Origin: Telmatactis stephensoni
Lineage: Eukaryota > Cnidaria > Anthozoa > Actiniaria > Isophelliidae
NCBI GenBank assembly: GCA_029948255.1
Contig: JALIZF010001465.1
Span: 62,001 to 126,000 of the forward strand
Direction of reading: 5' to 3'
DNA length: 64,000 nt
The position numbers and the translations under genes are program-made. The stretch's first letter is position 1. Every line of letters starts with the position of its first letter. The notes below the pieces were generated by a model. The model was not told the origin of the DNA. It searched no databases and worked only from the letters and a program-made list of their open reading frames with translations. Below, one piece after another: positions 1 to 12,014 of the stretch.

Positions 1-3000
1 CTTTATGCCAAAAAATGAGTTTGTATAGTTGTTATAGTTCTGTAAATAATACCCGGTGAAATCCCAGAGGTTTACCAGCTTAATTAATTTGTACAGCGGT
101 TATATGGGGCTAAGGCAATTTATCTTCCATTGGCCCCCCTCTAAGAATCCGTTGCTGGTCACGCCATATAGCTTCGCCATTCTGGTCACGTCAAGATTTC
201 GTTGGCTAACTGTCAACATTCAGTTGGCATTTGACTTCCAAAGTTACAAGTTGCTTACCCACCACCTCCCCATTGCTGGCCACCTCTGTAATTTTTCACT
301 GGGCGTTATTAGCCCTCACCTTCGCATGGGCAACTATTTATTGTGAGCTTACATATTTTGTAAGTAGTTGATTAATTCTATATGATTGTTAATTAAACAC
401 TGGCTATGCTCTTGGCATAGCCATTTTAGGCCAAACCTTGGTTGTTGTCTATGTTGCCACTTGCGAACGAGCTAAGCACATTTTGCACTATGGCCGCATG
501 TAAATTTAGCGGGTGATTTTATTTAGGATTTTGAAGGCATAAATGAATAAATGAACAAACCAAGCAATTGCCAACAACATATGGCCTAAAACTCCCAACA
601 CAGTTTTTCTTAGCCAATTGCTTCCTAATTTTGGGATTTTTCATCCCAATAGCTAACTAAAGTTCCCTTTCCTGTTTTTTTCTGAAATCTTAATCTTGCT
701 GAATCTTAATTCATATCATGTCGCCATGCTGTTTTGCACATATAACAAACGTAAAAACACTAAATCCACCTATCTCACAACTGCTCATAACCAGATGTCG
801 CGTGGTGAGTGCAATATATTGTCATCTTGGCATACATGGAATTTTAAGTGATATAGCGGTAACCATTAATTCTGATCATTCCAAACATACATGTACATGT
901 ATTTCCATGACGTCATGAATCATCGTTCACTCTACATGTCTACATGTCTACATGCCAAAAAGTCGAGTTCAGAGTTGGTCTATAAAACAGGCCGCACATG
1001 ACACACAGGAATCCCACTGCAAGATTAGTGTCGCTTGGCACGCAGCAAAAATATCAAACACAAGTTTTTAATATAATGGCAAAATATACCTTTCTTGACT
1101 TTTGTAGTGTGACTCTGAACAAAAGGTTTCCTCGAGTCAAACAAAATTTGATACAAAAATCCATTTTTTCATAGAAACTGTAAGCAATACGTTTTTTCTA
1201 CAAATTTGATGTTTGAGATATCTAGCTGATTTTTCAATTATGAGCTACAAAAAAGGATTAATAGGGCCCCATGCAAAAATGAAGGGGTTTTTATATGCCA
1301 TTGAAAGTGTAAAAAAATACAAAAAAATCAACAGGAAGCAGCACGCTATTGGAGAATGATGACTGCATAACATTATGGTATGTACCTCATTTCAAACAGG
1401 GATTATCATATTGGTTTGTACAAGACAATAAAAGTCATTCTTATTGCATGGATTTATCGAAAGAAATAAGAATGCTTCTTTTTGCTCACTTTATGTTGTT
1501 TGTACCACTGGCTGAAATTTGTGCCAATATTGTACATATGTAGTCCTTGTAGAACTATTATTTTGGGAATTGCAATGTTTGTATATGATGGTTTATTTTT
1601 GTTGTTTTGTTGTTGTTTTTGTTTGTTTTTTTCTGTTACTTCCAGTGGCATGTCTTTTGCCTCAAAAATTTGTATATAGGCATCCATTCAATGCTCATTA
1701 TCTCCAAAACAAGCATTGGACATCCATTCTTCTTTTCATTTTTGAAATCAACATTAAGTTTCACGCCAGAAAATCGTGGTTTGAAAGAGTTCTCTTTTCT
1801 TAAAGTAATCAGTCACCTTCAGTGAAAGACACAGCTAAGAAGAAATACAGGAAAATAATATCATATTGGCAGAGTAAGAATATTTCTGATAATGACTATT
1901 TTATATGTTGATCAATTAAATCTCACCTCCAACGCTATCCACAGCCCAACCTTTGAATAAAATTGTTGCTTTTTTAGATGCATGAAAGTACATCTGAAAC
2001 ACAAAAAATCACATCAGTATGTTCTATTTAGACAAGGCCAAATGTTCAAATTGCTTTCAGGCCAAAAGAAAATCTTGGATAAAATTCAATAGTATCTGTT
2101 AATAAAGTGTATCAACTACAATACTTTCTAAATCTTTACACATGTGAGAAAACAAGACTGTATTCACTTAATATTAATATTTGAGTTTTAACCTCTTTGG
2201 AATAAGAAGATTTCTATGATAATATTTTTATTAATTGAGGAAATCTCATTCAAAGGTACAACAGAAATACTTACATTATGTACAAGACATTGCATTTTAA
2301 CACTATCTAGGTTTTATATGATCCTCTTTTCAATAGTTATTAATCGATTTTCAGGTAAAATTCTGGTCTTTACTATAGTATTATTTCATCATTTTTGTGA
2401 ACACGTGTGGTAACATAGCTGCAGTATCCCAGTGTATCCATGGTAATAAATGGTGTGTCATATCCTTTTGTAAATAAATCATTCAGATAGAACAATTCAT
2501 AGATAGTTGTTACATGGCAACAACACAAATAAAAGAACATTATTTGAGGAACTTCTTTGTCACTTTAAAGAAAAAAGAAAGCTTTTTACAGCTGTATATA
2601 CACTGGAAAGAATGAAATAACATGTGCTAAAAGGAACACCATTATAAACAAAGGATATATCCAACTAAGATATTTATAAACGTGTATGCCATTATTTATC
2701 TTTCCTTTGAGCTTTTCAATATACATACTAAATCGCATCTTTTCCTCAATGTGCCTTTATTTACGTATTCAAAATCCTTGTAAAGAAACTTCATGCAAAG
2801 CCTTACCACAGTAATTATTCAGTCTAAAGTTAACACATACTGTATGCTGAAAGCTAAAGTTTTGTTAAAAACATTAATAGCACAAAATGTGGATTTAAGG
2901 TGATTCCTTAATGGTGATTTAAGTTGATTCCCTCATTTGCAAGGTATTAAGGTGGCCCATGGGTCCACGGGAGAAAGAACGGGAGAAAGAACGTTTTTGT

Positions 3001-4400
3001 AATTCAAGTCTAGAGAATTTACAGAATATATTACCAGCAGTATTACTTCCAGTATTATAAGAATGCACATCTTTAATTTCAACAAACATGTTTTTTATAT
3101 GATGCTGGGCTTTGTTAATAGAAACATCTAATATTAGTTGTGCTAGAGATTGGTAATAAAGAAGCGTAACAGGTAGAATATTATTTTCCATAAAGAGGGG
3201 TAATATTGCACTCTCATTTGACTTTTTAAAAAAGACTAATTCTTCTCGGCATAATTCCCCATTTAATTTACTAGTTTTTACTTTCTTGTACTAAGTCAAA
3301 AGAATTAGAGATTTTGGAGGCGGCATTTTCTTGGCTTTCTCAAGCAATATGAAATGGTCAAGTCTAGATGGGATCCTGGCAAACAAGGTTTGGTTAGTTT
3401 TAGGGCTAGTTTAGGGTTTTGTTTTTACAAAGTCTTCCCTAATACTATAAACCCCCCAAGGTACTTGAGCGTTTATTTCTACAAATTTCCGCCCCACTCC
3501 TCCCCTCCCCAAGGTACAGAAATAGCTGAAATCGCTGGCACACCGGGTGTTCTGCGATTACATGTAGTTGAATGCTGTAGCCATGTAATATTATAGAAAT
3601 CATTTTCAAAATAGCACACAATCTTCGAGAAGCTTAAATTAAGCTTAATTAAGTAAACTTAAGTCAAGGGGTTCGGGAAAAAAAATCAAGCATTGAAGGA
3701 AAACCTTTAGCTTGAAGCTTTATACGTAACTTAATTAAGCTTATAAAGTCTTATAATATATTATTATTTACAAATTGTACTTGCAGTAAACTTAATTTTA
3801 TGGCAAAGGTAGAAACAAATGAAAAAGAATTCGGAAACTTTGTATTCAATGAAGTAACATTGAGGAAAATGAGAGTAAATGTTTATTATTAAACGAAGTT
3901 ATTTTAAAAACAGTCGATTGATCTCTTACCATCATGCCCATGTTCATATGATCCTTATTCGTCATGTTCATATTAGGCTTCATTGTCGTCATGCTACCGT
4001 GGTCCATTTTGAACAGTTTGAAACTGTTTCAATATTTAGAGGAAAAAGAAATTCTTCTGTAATGCTTAGCAAAAGACTATAAAATCTCCACGCAACACAG
4101 CGATTTTGAGGAATTATGGAACTTAACCCACGACCCGACGACTCTTTATCTTTATGGTGTGACGTTCTTACAACTAACCAATCAAATGTGATGTACTATA
4201 TAAATCACCTTTTTTAACCTAGCTTTTGATTGGCTAAAATGAAACAGTAAAAATATAATCTTAAATCCAAACATTCCATGTTAAAATTCATAAAAAATAA
4301 GAATAGTATTGATTATTTATGTTGCTTGATTCAATTCAAAGATTAAGTTTGAGATATCCACATCATACATTTGTTTGATGAATTTTCCGGTAACGACCCC
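1..4400. other. Gene-free AT-rich stretch
   Basis: I see no convincing protein-coding gene here. Open frames are short, low in complexity and lack recognisable domains. Small structures are present: a short tandem of CTACATGT near 935-955, and an inverted pair of AGCTTAATTAAG-type sequences near 3634-3660 and 3727-3745. A candidate promoter near 906-1020 is listed separately. Confidence 0.6.
906..1020 (+). promoter_or_regulatory. Candidate CRE + TATA promoter
   Basis: A full CRE palindrome TGACGTCA lies at 908-915, inside the longer palindrome CATGACGTCATG. A TATA-box-like TATAAAA lies at 981-987, about 70 bp downstream. The first good-context ATG after it is at 1076 and opens only a 31-codon frame. 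The arrangement resembles an inducible promoter, but no gene is identified downstream, so it may be chance or the remnant of a lost gene or element. Confidence 0.22.
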
Positions 4401-4406
4401 ATGTAA

Positions 4407-4545
4407 GACCCGAATCCAAATGTCCTGAGGTACATACACATGGCCTGTATGCCGCCTGTAAGACCCGAATCCAAATGTCCCAAGGTACATACACATGGCC
4501 TGTATGCCGCCTGTAAGACCCGAATCCTAATGTCCTGAGGTGGAA
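4407..4545. repeat. 55-bp tandem repeat, ~2.5 copies
   Basis: The unit beginning GACCCGAATCC starts at 4407, 4462 and 4517, an exact 55-bp period. Copies differ at only a few sites and the third is cut short just before the 9-bp minisatellite. The frame is open on the minus strand, but only because of the repeat. Confidence 0.9.
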
Positions 4546-4556
4546 TGCATATCAAA

Positions 4557-6181
4557 TCGCTCTTAGCAGTAAGCGTAGCAAGCGTAGTCTTCGTAGCAAG
4601 CGTAGTCTTCGTAGCAAGCGTAGTCTTCGTAGCGTAGTCTTCGTAGCAAGCGTAGCCTTCGTAGCAAGCGTAGTCTCTGTAGCAAGCGTAGTCTCCGTAG
4701 CAAGCGTAGTCTCCGTAGCAAGCGTAGTCTTCGTAGCAAGCGTAGTCTTCGTAGCAAGCGTAGCCTTCGTAGCAAGCGTAGTCTTCGTAGCAAGCGTAGT
4801 CTTCGTAGTTAGCGTAGTCTTCGTATTAAGCGTAGTCTTCGTAGTAAGCGTAGTCTTCGTAGTAAGCGTAGTCTCCGTAGTAAGCGTAACCTTCGTAGTA
4901 AGCGTTTTGTTCGTAGTCTTCATAGTCTTCGTAGTAAGCGTAGTCTCCGTAGTCTTCGTAGTCTCCGTAACAAGCGTAGTCTTCGTAGTCATCGTAGTAA
5001 GCGTTATCATCGTAGTAAGCGTAGTCATCGTAGTAAGCGTTATCATCGTAGTAAGCGTAGTCTTCGTAGTAAGCGTAGTCTTCGTAGTAAGCGTAGTCTT
5101 CATAGTCTCCATAGTAAGCCTACTCTTCGTAGTCTTTCGTAGTCTTCGTAGTAAGCGTAGTCTCCGTAGTCAGAGAAGTCTCCGTAGTAAGCGTAGTCTC
5201 TGTAGTAAGCGTAGTCTTCGTAGTAAGCCTAGTCTCCGTAGTAGGCTCAGTCCTTCGTAGTCTTCGTAGTCTTCGTAGTAAGTGTAGTCTTCATAGTCTT
5301 CATAGTCGTAGTAAGCGTAGTCTTCGTAGTAAGCGTAGTCTTCGTAGTAAGCGTAGTCTTCATAGTCTCCATAGTAAGCCTACTCTTCGTAGTCTTTCGT
5401 AGTCTTCGTAGTAAGCGTAGTCTCCGTAGTCAGAGAAGTCTCCGTAGTAAGCGTAGTCTCTGTAGTAAGCGTAGTCTTCGTAGTAAGCCTAGTCTCCGTA
5501 GTAGGCTCAGTCTTCGTAGTCTTCGTAGTCTTCGTAGTAAGTGTAGTCTTCATAGTCTTCATAGTAACCGTAATCTCCGTAGTAATCGCGTAGTCTTCGT
5601 AGTAAGCGTAGTCTCCTTAGTAAGCGTAGTCTTGGTAGTAAGCGTAGTCTCCGTAGTAAGCGTAGTCTCCGTAGTCTCCATAGTAAGCCTACTCTTCGTA
5701 GTCTTTCGCAGTCTTCGTAGTAAGCGTAGTCTTCGTAGTAAGCGTAGTCTTCGTAGTAAGCATAGTCTTCATAGTCTCCGTAGTAAGCGTAGTCGTATCC
5801 GCGTAGTCTCTGTACTAAGCGTAGTCTTCGTAGTAAGCGTAGTAAGCGTAGTCTCCGTAGTAAGTGTAGTCTTCGTAGTCTTCGTAGTAAGCGTAGTAAG
5901 CGTAGTCTTCGTAGTCTTCGTAGTAAGGGTAGTCTTCGTAGTCTTCATAGTCTTCGTAGTCTTCGTAGTCTTCGTAGTCTTTGTAGTAAGCGTAGTCTCC
6001 GTAGTAAGTGTAGTCTTCGTAGTCTTCGTAGTCTTCGTAGTAAGCATAGTCTTCGTAGTCTTCGTAGTAAGGGTAGTCTTCGTAGTCTTCGTAGTCTTCG
6101 TAGTAAGGGTAGTCTTCGTAGTCTTCGTAGTCTTCGTAGTAAGCGTAGTCTTCGTTGTCTTCGTAGTAAGCGTAGTCTTCA
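4557..6181. repeat. 9-bp minisatellite (CGTAG[T/C]NNN), ~180 units
   Basis: About 1.6 kb made almost only of the 9-mers CGTAGTCTT, CGTAGTAAG, CGTAGCAAG and CGTAGTCTC. Because the period is a multiple of three and few units create stops, several frames on both strands are open (Val/Ser/Phe-rich on plus, Thr/Lys/Leu or Tyr/Glu/Asp-rich on minus). These are not genes. The 5' part is rich in CGTAGCAAG and the 3' part in CGTAGTCTT runs. A higher-order block around CATAGTCTCCATAGTAAGCC recurs at 5101, 5361 and about 5671, with shifts of 260 and about 310 bp. Confidence 0.95.
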
Positions 6182-6400
6182 GAAAATGAGCAATAGTTCG
6201 AACTTACATTAGCCATATACTTTATATATATTCTTACACTTTTTTTTCCACATATATACATGAGGAATTGATTTGTTAAATTTGATAAATTTTATAACTA
6301 TAGTAATATTTAATTACTATTTTAACAATTATAGAAATCAATGATTGTAATTTTTTTTTTTTTTTTAAATGCATAAAAACGGAGAATGTGCAGTATCCTT

Positions 6401-6474
6401 GTAAGTGTAGTTTTCATAGTAAGTGTAGTATCCGTCGGTAAGCGTAAATTCCGTAGTAAGTTTAGCATCCGTAC
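6401..6474. repeat. Degenerate outlier of the 9-bp minisatellite
   Basis: After about 220 bp of ordinary AT-rich sequence the pattern returns in decayed form (GTAAGTGTAG, CATAGTAAG, CCGTAGTAAG). It probably marks the old edge of the array, or a piece separated by an insertion of the A/T-rich block at 6185-6400. Confidence 0.6.
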
Positions 6475-7424
6475 GTTCTAAGATAGTTGTATTTCTGCAT
6501 TGTCGTGCACATGTATTGACATGCCTCCTGGATTCCTTCTGGATTTGAACCAGAACCGCTTTATACGGTGACCAACAGGAATTATATTGGCACTCAATTA
6601 TGTACCCATATGTTAACTGTATGGTGCTGAAAGGATTCGCCAGTCGAGTCAACATTAAAAATATATTATGTTCGTAGTATTAATTGTGATAATCAATTAC
6701 AATTGTTGTCGTTAAATCACTCTACACGTCCCCATTAGCTACCGAAATCCCCTATTTTTAACAGCATAGATATATGGCATCTATTCATTTATACTCCAGA
6801 CTGGCTACATATAAGTATTCGCTTATAAAAAAGACTTCAAATCAAGTGTCCTGAAAGGCCTTAGCTGGATGAAAATACAGCGAAAATTAAATATACTTGA
6901 AACTTAGTGAAGCCTTTCCGTACGCGGCTGCGAATAATCACCAAAAGCATCAATTTCATTCTCTTCAAACCAGACGAATAAAAACGGTCCACTATTTTTA
7001 GCATCAAACTTTTGAGCAAATGACGTAACTTAAGCAACCCTATTGTTGTTTTAGAGTTTATTTCAATCAAAATTTCGCTATGATATATAATAAGCTTGAA
7101 ATGCAGAATTTTAGGCAAATTTGACGTTCGAGTATAAGAAGGATTTATCAGTTATAAGTGACAACAAGAATATAGAATCAATTTTCATTCAAATTATCAA
7201 TATGGAAGAAGTAAAACTATCTTAATTTTCTCCATATACAGGCCTCCTAACAATAAGTATATGAATATAAGAAAGTCTGAGTCATAATGACCTTTTGACC
7301 TTGTCTTAAAGGTTACTGACCTTTTCACCTTCTCCAATTTTTTGTCGCTTTGCTGACCTCACGCTTATTCAATTCTTGATCCTTTCTGGCCTTCAATGTT
7401 TTAAAATACCCACTATATTGTAAT

Positions 7425-7590
7425 TCGTGACTCTTTCTATTTTATTTTTAAAACCACCTCAAAGTCTCATTTCACGATCACCTAATAGGTTTTTGGCCTT
7501 TTGACCTCGGGGCCTCAGTTTTATCATTCTCTTTTGAAATGATAATCTAGCTGATGATGATAACGGTAGAGATAATCTGTAGATTTTTTT
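7425..7590. repeat. Diverged duplicate, copy 1 (pairs with 10203-10378)
   Basis: This block has shared words in the same order as 10203-10378: AAAACCACCT, ATCACCTAATAG/ATCATTTGACC, GGGGCCTCAGTTTTAT and a GATGATG-rich end. The pair lies either side of the 575-bp tandem array. Flanking DNA on both sides is rich in TGACCTTTTGACC, which reads as a DR1-type nuclear-receptor half-site pair but is so frequent here that it is more likely part of the repeat. Confidence 0.7.
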
Positions 7591-7825
7591 TTAAAGTAAT
7601 AAAGTAATAGTAAGCATCACCTACGTACATGAGAAATGGCAAATGTCAGCAAGCACCATGTAAACTGCTTTTATCACACCTGGCTTTTCATCATCAGGGT
7701 GGGTCATTTAGTGATCCACAATGATTATGCAAATATTAGCGAGGATTCTACAGGCCAACAACATGAAAAGTTGCTTTTTCATTTTTGTGCCAAATGTGGT
7801 ACAATTCGTTAGCCTTGGCAGCGGC

Positions 7826-9445
7826 CCTCTTAATATATCTTGGCTGGAAGACCCAACACTAACAACGCAGCCTTATACTGGCAATAGCACAATGACAAAC
7901 AAGACAGACCCACCAGTAACATCTACCAATAATCAAAGCACAGTATCTGACAAAGACTACGAGAGTATTACTCTTATGAGTCTAAGACAAGCAAAAGAAG
8001 AGTTTTTTTTTCTTTCTTTATTTTTTTGTTCATTGAGAAATAACAAATTTTCAATTATAAATATTAAATATTGCCCAAATTTTATTCTTTCCACCTTTGA
8101 ACCAACCTTTGAGTTCTTGAATACAAATTGCCATTGCTGTTTTTTTTTATGTTTATTTTTTTATAGTTATACTATAAACTCATTAACTGTTTAATCATCA
8201 TTGTTATTGGGGGCCCAAAGGCCAAGCCTTATAAATGTAAAATACAAGAGGAACTAAGCAATGTAATATAACGAATAACAACAATAATGAGGAAGTCGAA
8301 AAGATAAGGAAAGGAAATGCTCTGATCTCATTTCTTACTCTGTCATTTTTCTTCCTTCCTCATAAAATGGCTTTGATGAATGAATTTGATAATACAGACA
8401 ATCCTCTCAATATATCTTGGCTGGAAGACCCAACAGTAACAACACAGCCTTATACTGGCAATAGCACAATGACAAACAAGACAGACCCACCAGTAACATC
8501 TACCAATAATCAAAGCACAGTATCTGACAAAGACTACGAGAGTATTACTCTTATGAGTCTAAGACAAGCAAAAGAAGAGTTTTTTTTTCTTTCTTTATTT
8601 TTTTGTTCATTGAGAAATAACAAATTTTCAATTATAAATATTAAATATTGCCCAAATTTAATTCTTTCCACCTTTGAACCAACCTTTGAGTTCTTGAATA
8701 CAAATTGCCATTGCTGTTTTTTTATGTTTATTTTTTTATAGTTATACTATAAACTCATTAACTGTTTAATCATCATTGTTATTGGGGGCCCAAAGGCCAA
8801 GCCTTATAAATGTAAAATACAAGAGGAACTAAGCAATGTAATATAACGAATAACAACAATCATGAGGAAGTCGAAAAGATAAGGAAAGGAAATGCTCGGA
8901 TCTCATTTCTTACTCTGTCATTTTTCTTCCTTCCTCATAAAATGGCTTTGATGAATGAATTTGATAATACAGACAATCCTCTCAATATATCTTGGCTGGA
9001 AGACCCAACAGTAACAACACAGCCTTATACTGGCAATAGCACAATGACAAACAAGACAGACCCACCAGTAACATCTACCAATAATCAAAGCACAGTATCT
9101 GACAAAGACTACGAGAGTATTACTCTTATGAGTCTAAGACAAGCAAAAGAAGAGTTTTTTTTCTTTCTTTATTTTTTTGTTCATTGAGAAATAACAAATT
9201 TTCAATTATAAATATTAAATATTGCCCAAATTTAATTCTTTCCACCTTTCAACCAACCTTTGAGTTCTTGAATACAAATTGCCATTGCTGTTTTTTTTTT
9301 AATAGTTATACTATAAACTCATTAACTGTTTAATCATCATTGTTATTGGGGGCCCAAAGGCCAAGCCTTATAAATGTAAAATACAAGAGGAACTAAGCAA
9401 TGTAATATAATAAAGAAGAACAATCATGACGGAAGTCGAGAAATC
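7826..9445 (+). repeat. ~575-bp tandem repeat, ~2.8 copies, with coding-like segment
   Basis: The landmark TGGCTGGAAGACCCAAC occurs at 7841, 8418 and 8993 (shifts 577 and 575 bp). Copies are nearly identical, differing mainly in poly-T length and single bases, so duplication is recent. Each unit holds an open stretch of about 80 codons (8367 onward in copy 2, 8942 onward in copy 3) rich in Asn/Thr/Ser with four N-glycosylation sequons (NIS, NST, NKT, NQS), resembling a secreted or receptor ectodomain exon. It runs into poly-T. Copy 1 begins only at about 7826, so it lacks that ATG. I do not recognise the family. Confidence 0.85.
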
Positions 9446-10202
9446 GATTGATAGTAATGTACCAGATCCTAACGAATCTCTTCATATCATTGCTTTAGTT
9501 ACAGCTGTCTGTTAAGGTTGTAGGACACTGGGTCTGCTTGTGGTAATGAGGATCCATGTTATGTTAATCTATTTTGTCAAAGACGTTTCCTTTTAACTAA
9601 ACACATAGACGAAAACAGTTCATCTTAGCTACAATCCTCATCTGTTCAAATTTTTGACTTGTTATAATATCACCAGAAACAGAAAAAAAACCGACGAAGG
9701 CTAAATTTTTTTTTCCAGACACTCAAGAATGAATCGACCTAGCTAAAAGTTTTAAATTATGTTTGACCTTTGAACCTTTTTAAATCGCTATTGACCCTAA
9801 GACCTATTTTTGAACAATGTCTAAACCAAGATGATTATGATGACTATCGTCACAAGTTTTGTGTAGATTTATTCTTTATTCTAATTCTCCAAAAGGTATG
9901 AAACTTCTTCTTCTTGACCTTTTGACCTTATAGATTATACTTTGTCTGAACTATTGACCCATGTCAATCATTTGCACTAAATTGTTGATCTTTGGATCTT
10001 AGTTATTAATTTTCGCCCTAATTGTAACTTCTTCTCTTTCCGAGTAACGTTGTCCATTGATTTCCTAATTTTTTATACCAATTTTTAATCCACTTTAAAG
10101 TTGTAATTCATCTCAAATTTCTTCCTATCTTTTTAAATAATCTTTTGCATTCGACCCAAGTGATTCGTTTCCCTTTATAAAATAATGACGTTGATGATGA
10201 CA
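9446..10202. other. No gene seen; TGACCT-rich AT sequence
   Basis: There is a short frame from ATG 9426 of about 29 codons, continuing from the end of the third tandem copy, which stops early. The rest is AT-rich with several TTGACCTTT words at 9760-9950. No RNA gene or domain is recognised. Confidence 0.5.
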
Positions 10203-10378
10203 TTATATTGTTATTCGTGATTATTTCTATTCTATTTTTAAAACCACCTTAAAGTTTTATTTTCACTATCATTTGACCTTTTTGACATCGGGGCCTCAGT
10301 TTTATTATTCTCTTTCAAAATTAAAATTGTGATGATGCTGATGATTTCGATGTTAATGATAGAGATGATCTTTAGTTG
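10203..10378. repeat. Diverged duplicate, copy 2 (pairs with 7425-7590)
   Basis: This is the partner of the block at 7425-7590, in the same orientation, with many substitutions and small indels. The two copies bracket the 575-bp array. Confidence 0.7.
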
Positions 10379-11018
10379 TTTTGACATGTGAAAATGTGAA
10401 ATATTGTCCAAATTTACCGTAATTTCGACCAAATTGAATCTTTAATTTAACATAATGCTTAAAAATTTAAACTTATAACAAACAACATTTGTGACCGTAA
10501 TTCAAAATCGTTCGAATTTTCATAGAATGTTAGCCACTTAATCAATACTGTGCTGACCATACTGTACTGGCTCACCAACTTTTTATACAATTTTTAACCG
10601 AATTTTTCGCCCCAATTCACATTATATTCGGCTCCCCTAGTGGTACTCCAGCGTAAGCGCAAACCTACAGCCCTCTATAAAGAGGCCAAGACCACCAAAG
10701 GCCAATCATGTTTTGCCAATCGGCACGAAGGAAAATGGAGATAATGACAAGGTTTGAGACTTTCCCCCAACAAAATCCATTTGGTTTGGGGAGGTTTTTA
10801 GTTACATATGTTGGCTGAAAAATAGTTTTTGATTTGTAATTTATTTTATAGCTTCATCCTTTACAAATTGAAAAAGAGAGGCGTATCAAGCCTAACCGAA
10901 AAGTTGTTTCCAGACTAACGTATGAAACACGATAAAATCCTTTCTAGCCCACCACGTAAAATGCACAGACAGTTGAAAGCCACGTTTTACCACTGAAGCA
11001 TTGTGGGACATTTCAAAG

Positions 11019-11129
11019 ATGGCGGGTTGGTTTTGGGTTGGCACCAACACTGGGCACCCAACACTGAATGCGACACCCGGTACGACCCTACGTACTACAG
11101 GAACAGCCAGATGCTTTGGGTACAAACCA
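11019..11129 (+). CDS. Candidate isolated first exon (weak)
   Basis: An ATG in strong context (AAAGATGGCGG) at 11019 opens 37 codons that end exactly at a consensus donor, CCA|GTAAGT, at 11130. About 340 bp upstream are a TATAAA-like word near 10676 and a CCAAT word near 10700, with locally higher GC. The peptide (Gly/Thr-rich) has no family I recognise, and no matching acceptor exon was found in the next kilobase, which consists of repeats. It could be the abandoned 5' end of a gene, or chance. Confidence 0.22.
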
Positions 11130-12014
11130 GTAAGTTTTCTCTCCAAATATTTCCAAATTATCTTTGACAATAGTAGGCACCGTTTTAGTCTTAACACGAA
11201 GTTCATAATCTTAACTTCCAAACATTGAAAAAATCGATCAAGAGCATGATGACTATTACATGTAGATGAATGTCGATGGATATGAAGCACCTTCCTTTTC
11301 CCAGTTTCTTGATTTTCCTTTACTTATTATTTTTTTAATCTTCTTTTTATCTATATGTTTACTTATGTAAGTTAATATATAAAATCGTGACAGATGTGCT
11401 GATGTACTTGATGTAGAGCAGACCTAGTGTTCTCCAATTTTGTGAAAGGCTAATCCTTTAATCTTTTTAATTATACGAATGTACCTTTTTCCATCTCTAT
11501 TTCCTTTTTTATATCTGTAATACACTACATGATTAGAAAATATAATGTATCGTTAATTTAGCTCTTAGCAATAGTGAATTTCCTGCCATCAACAACAACA
11601 GCATTTTTTTCTAACAAGCTTATTTAAGTTTACATTTCAAACAAGTCTGACCCAGACGTAACATAACAAGTTCAGGTTGGTCAGTCTATAATTATAATGG
11701 TTTCAAATCTTTAAATTACAGAATGATTTGTTGTACATGTGCATTACATTTTTACTTTTTGTTGTTGTTGTTGTCACATCCAGCAGCTTTTAACAATCCT
11801 TGTTGTTAATTGATATGTACCTATGAAATTTATGCCTACTTATCCAGGAGGCTATTTTCCAAAAATCATCATCAATATAATGTATAAAATTATGAAGTAC
11901 TTCTTGTTTTTACCTTTGTTTTAATTGAGTATATTATATTGTTTATAATTTACTGTTTTTGCAAATTCTGTTTTTTTAGTTTCAACAATCTGCAGTTGCA
12001 ATAATCTAAAATAA
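11130..12014. other. No gene seen
   Basis: AT-rich sequence with homopolymer runs and a GTTGTTGTTGTTGTT microsatellite near 11760. No coding potential is recognised on either strand. Confidence 0.5.

Noticed and set aside
4552..6261. Long open frames on both strands (up to 186 codons)
   Set aside because: Produced entirely by a 9-bp repeat that rarely creates stops; no composition or context of a real gene.
7280..9970. TGACCTTTTGACCT words as nuclear-receptor response elements
   Set aside because: They recur many times in repeat-derived DNA with no gene beside them; functional sites are not supported.
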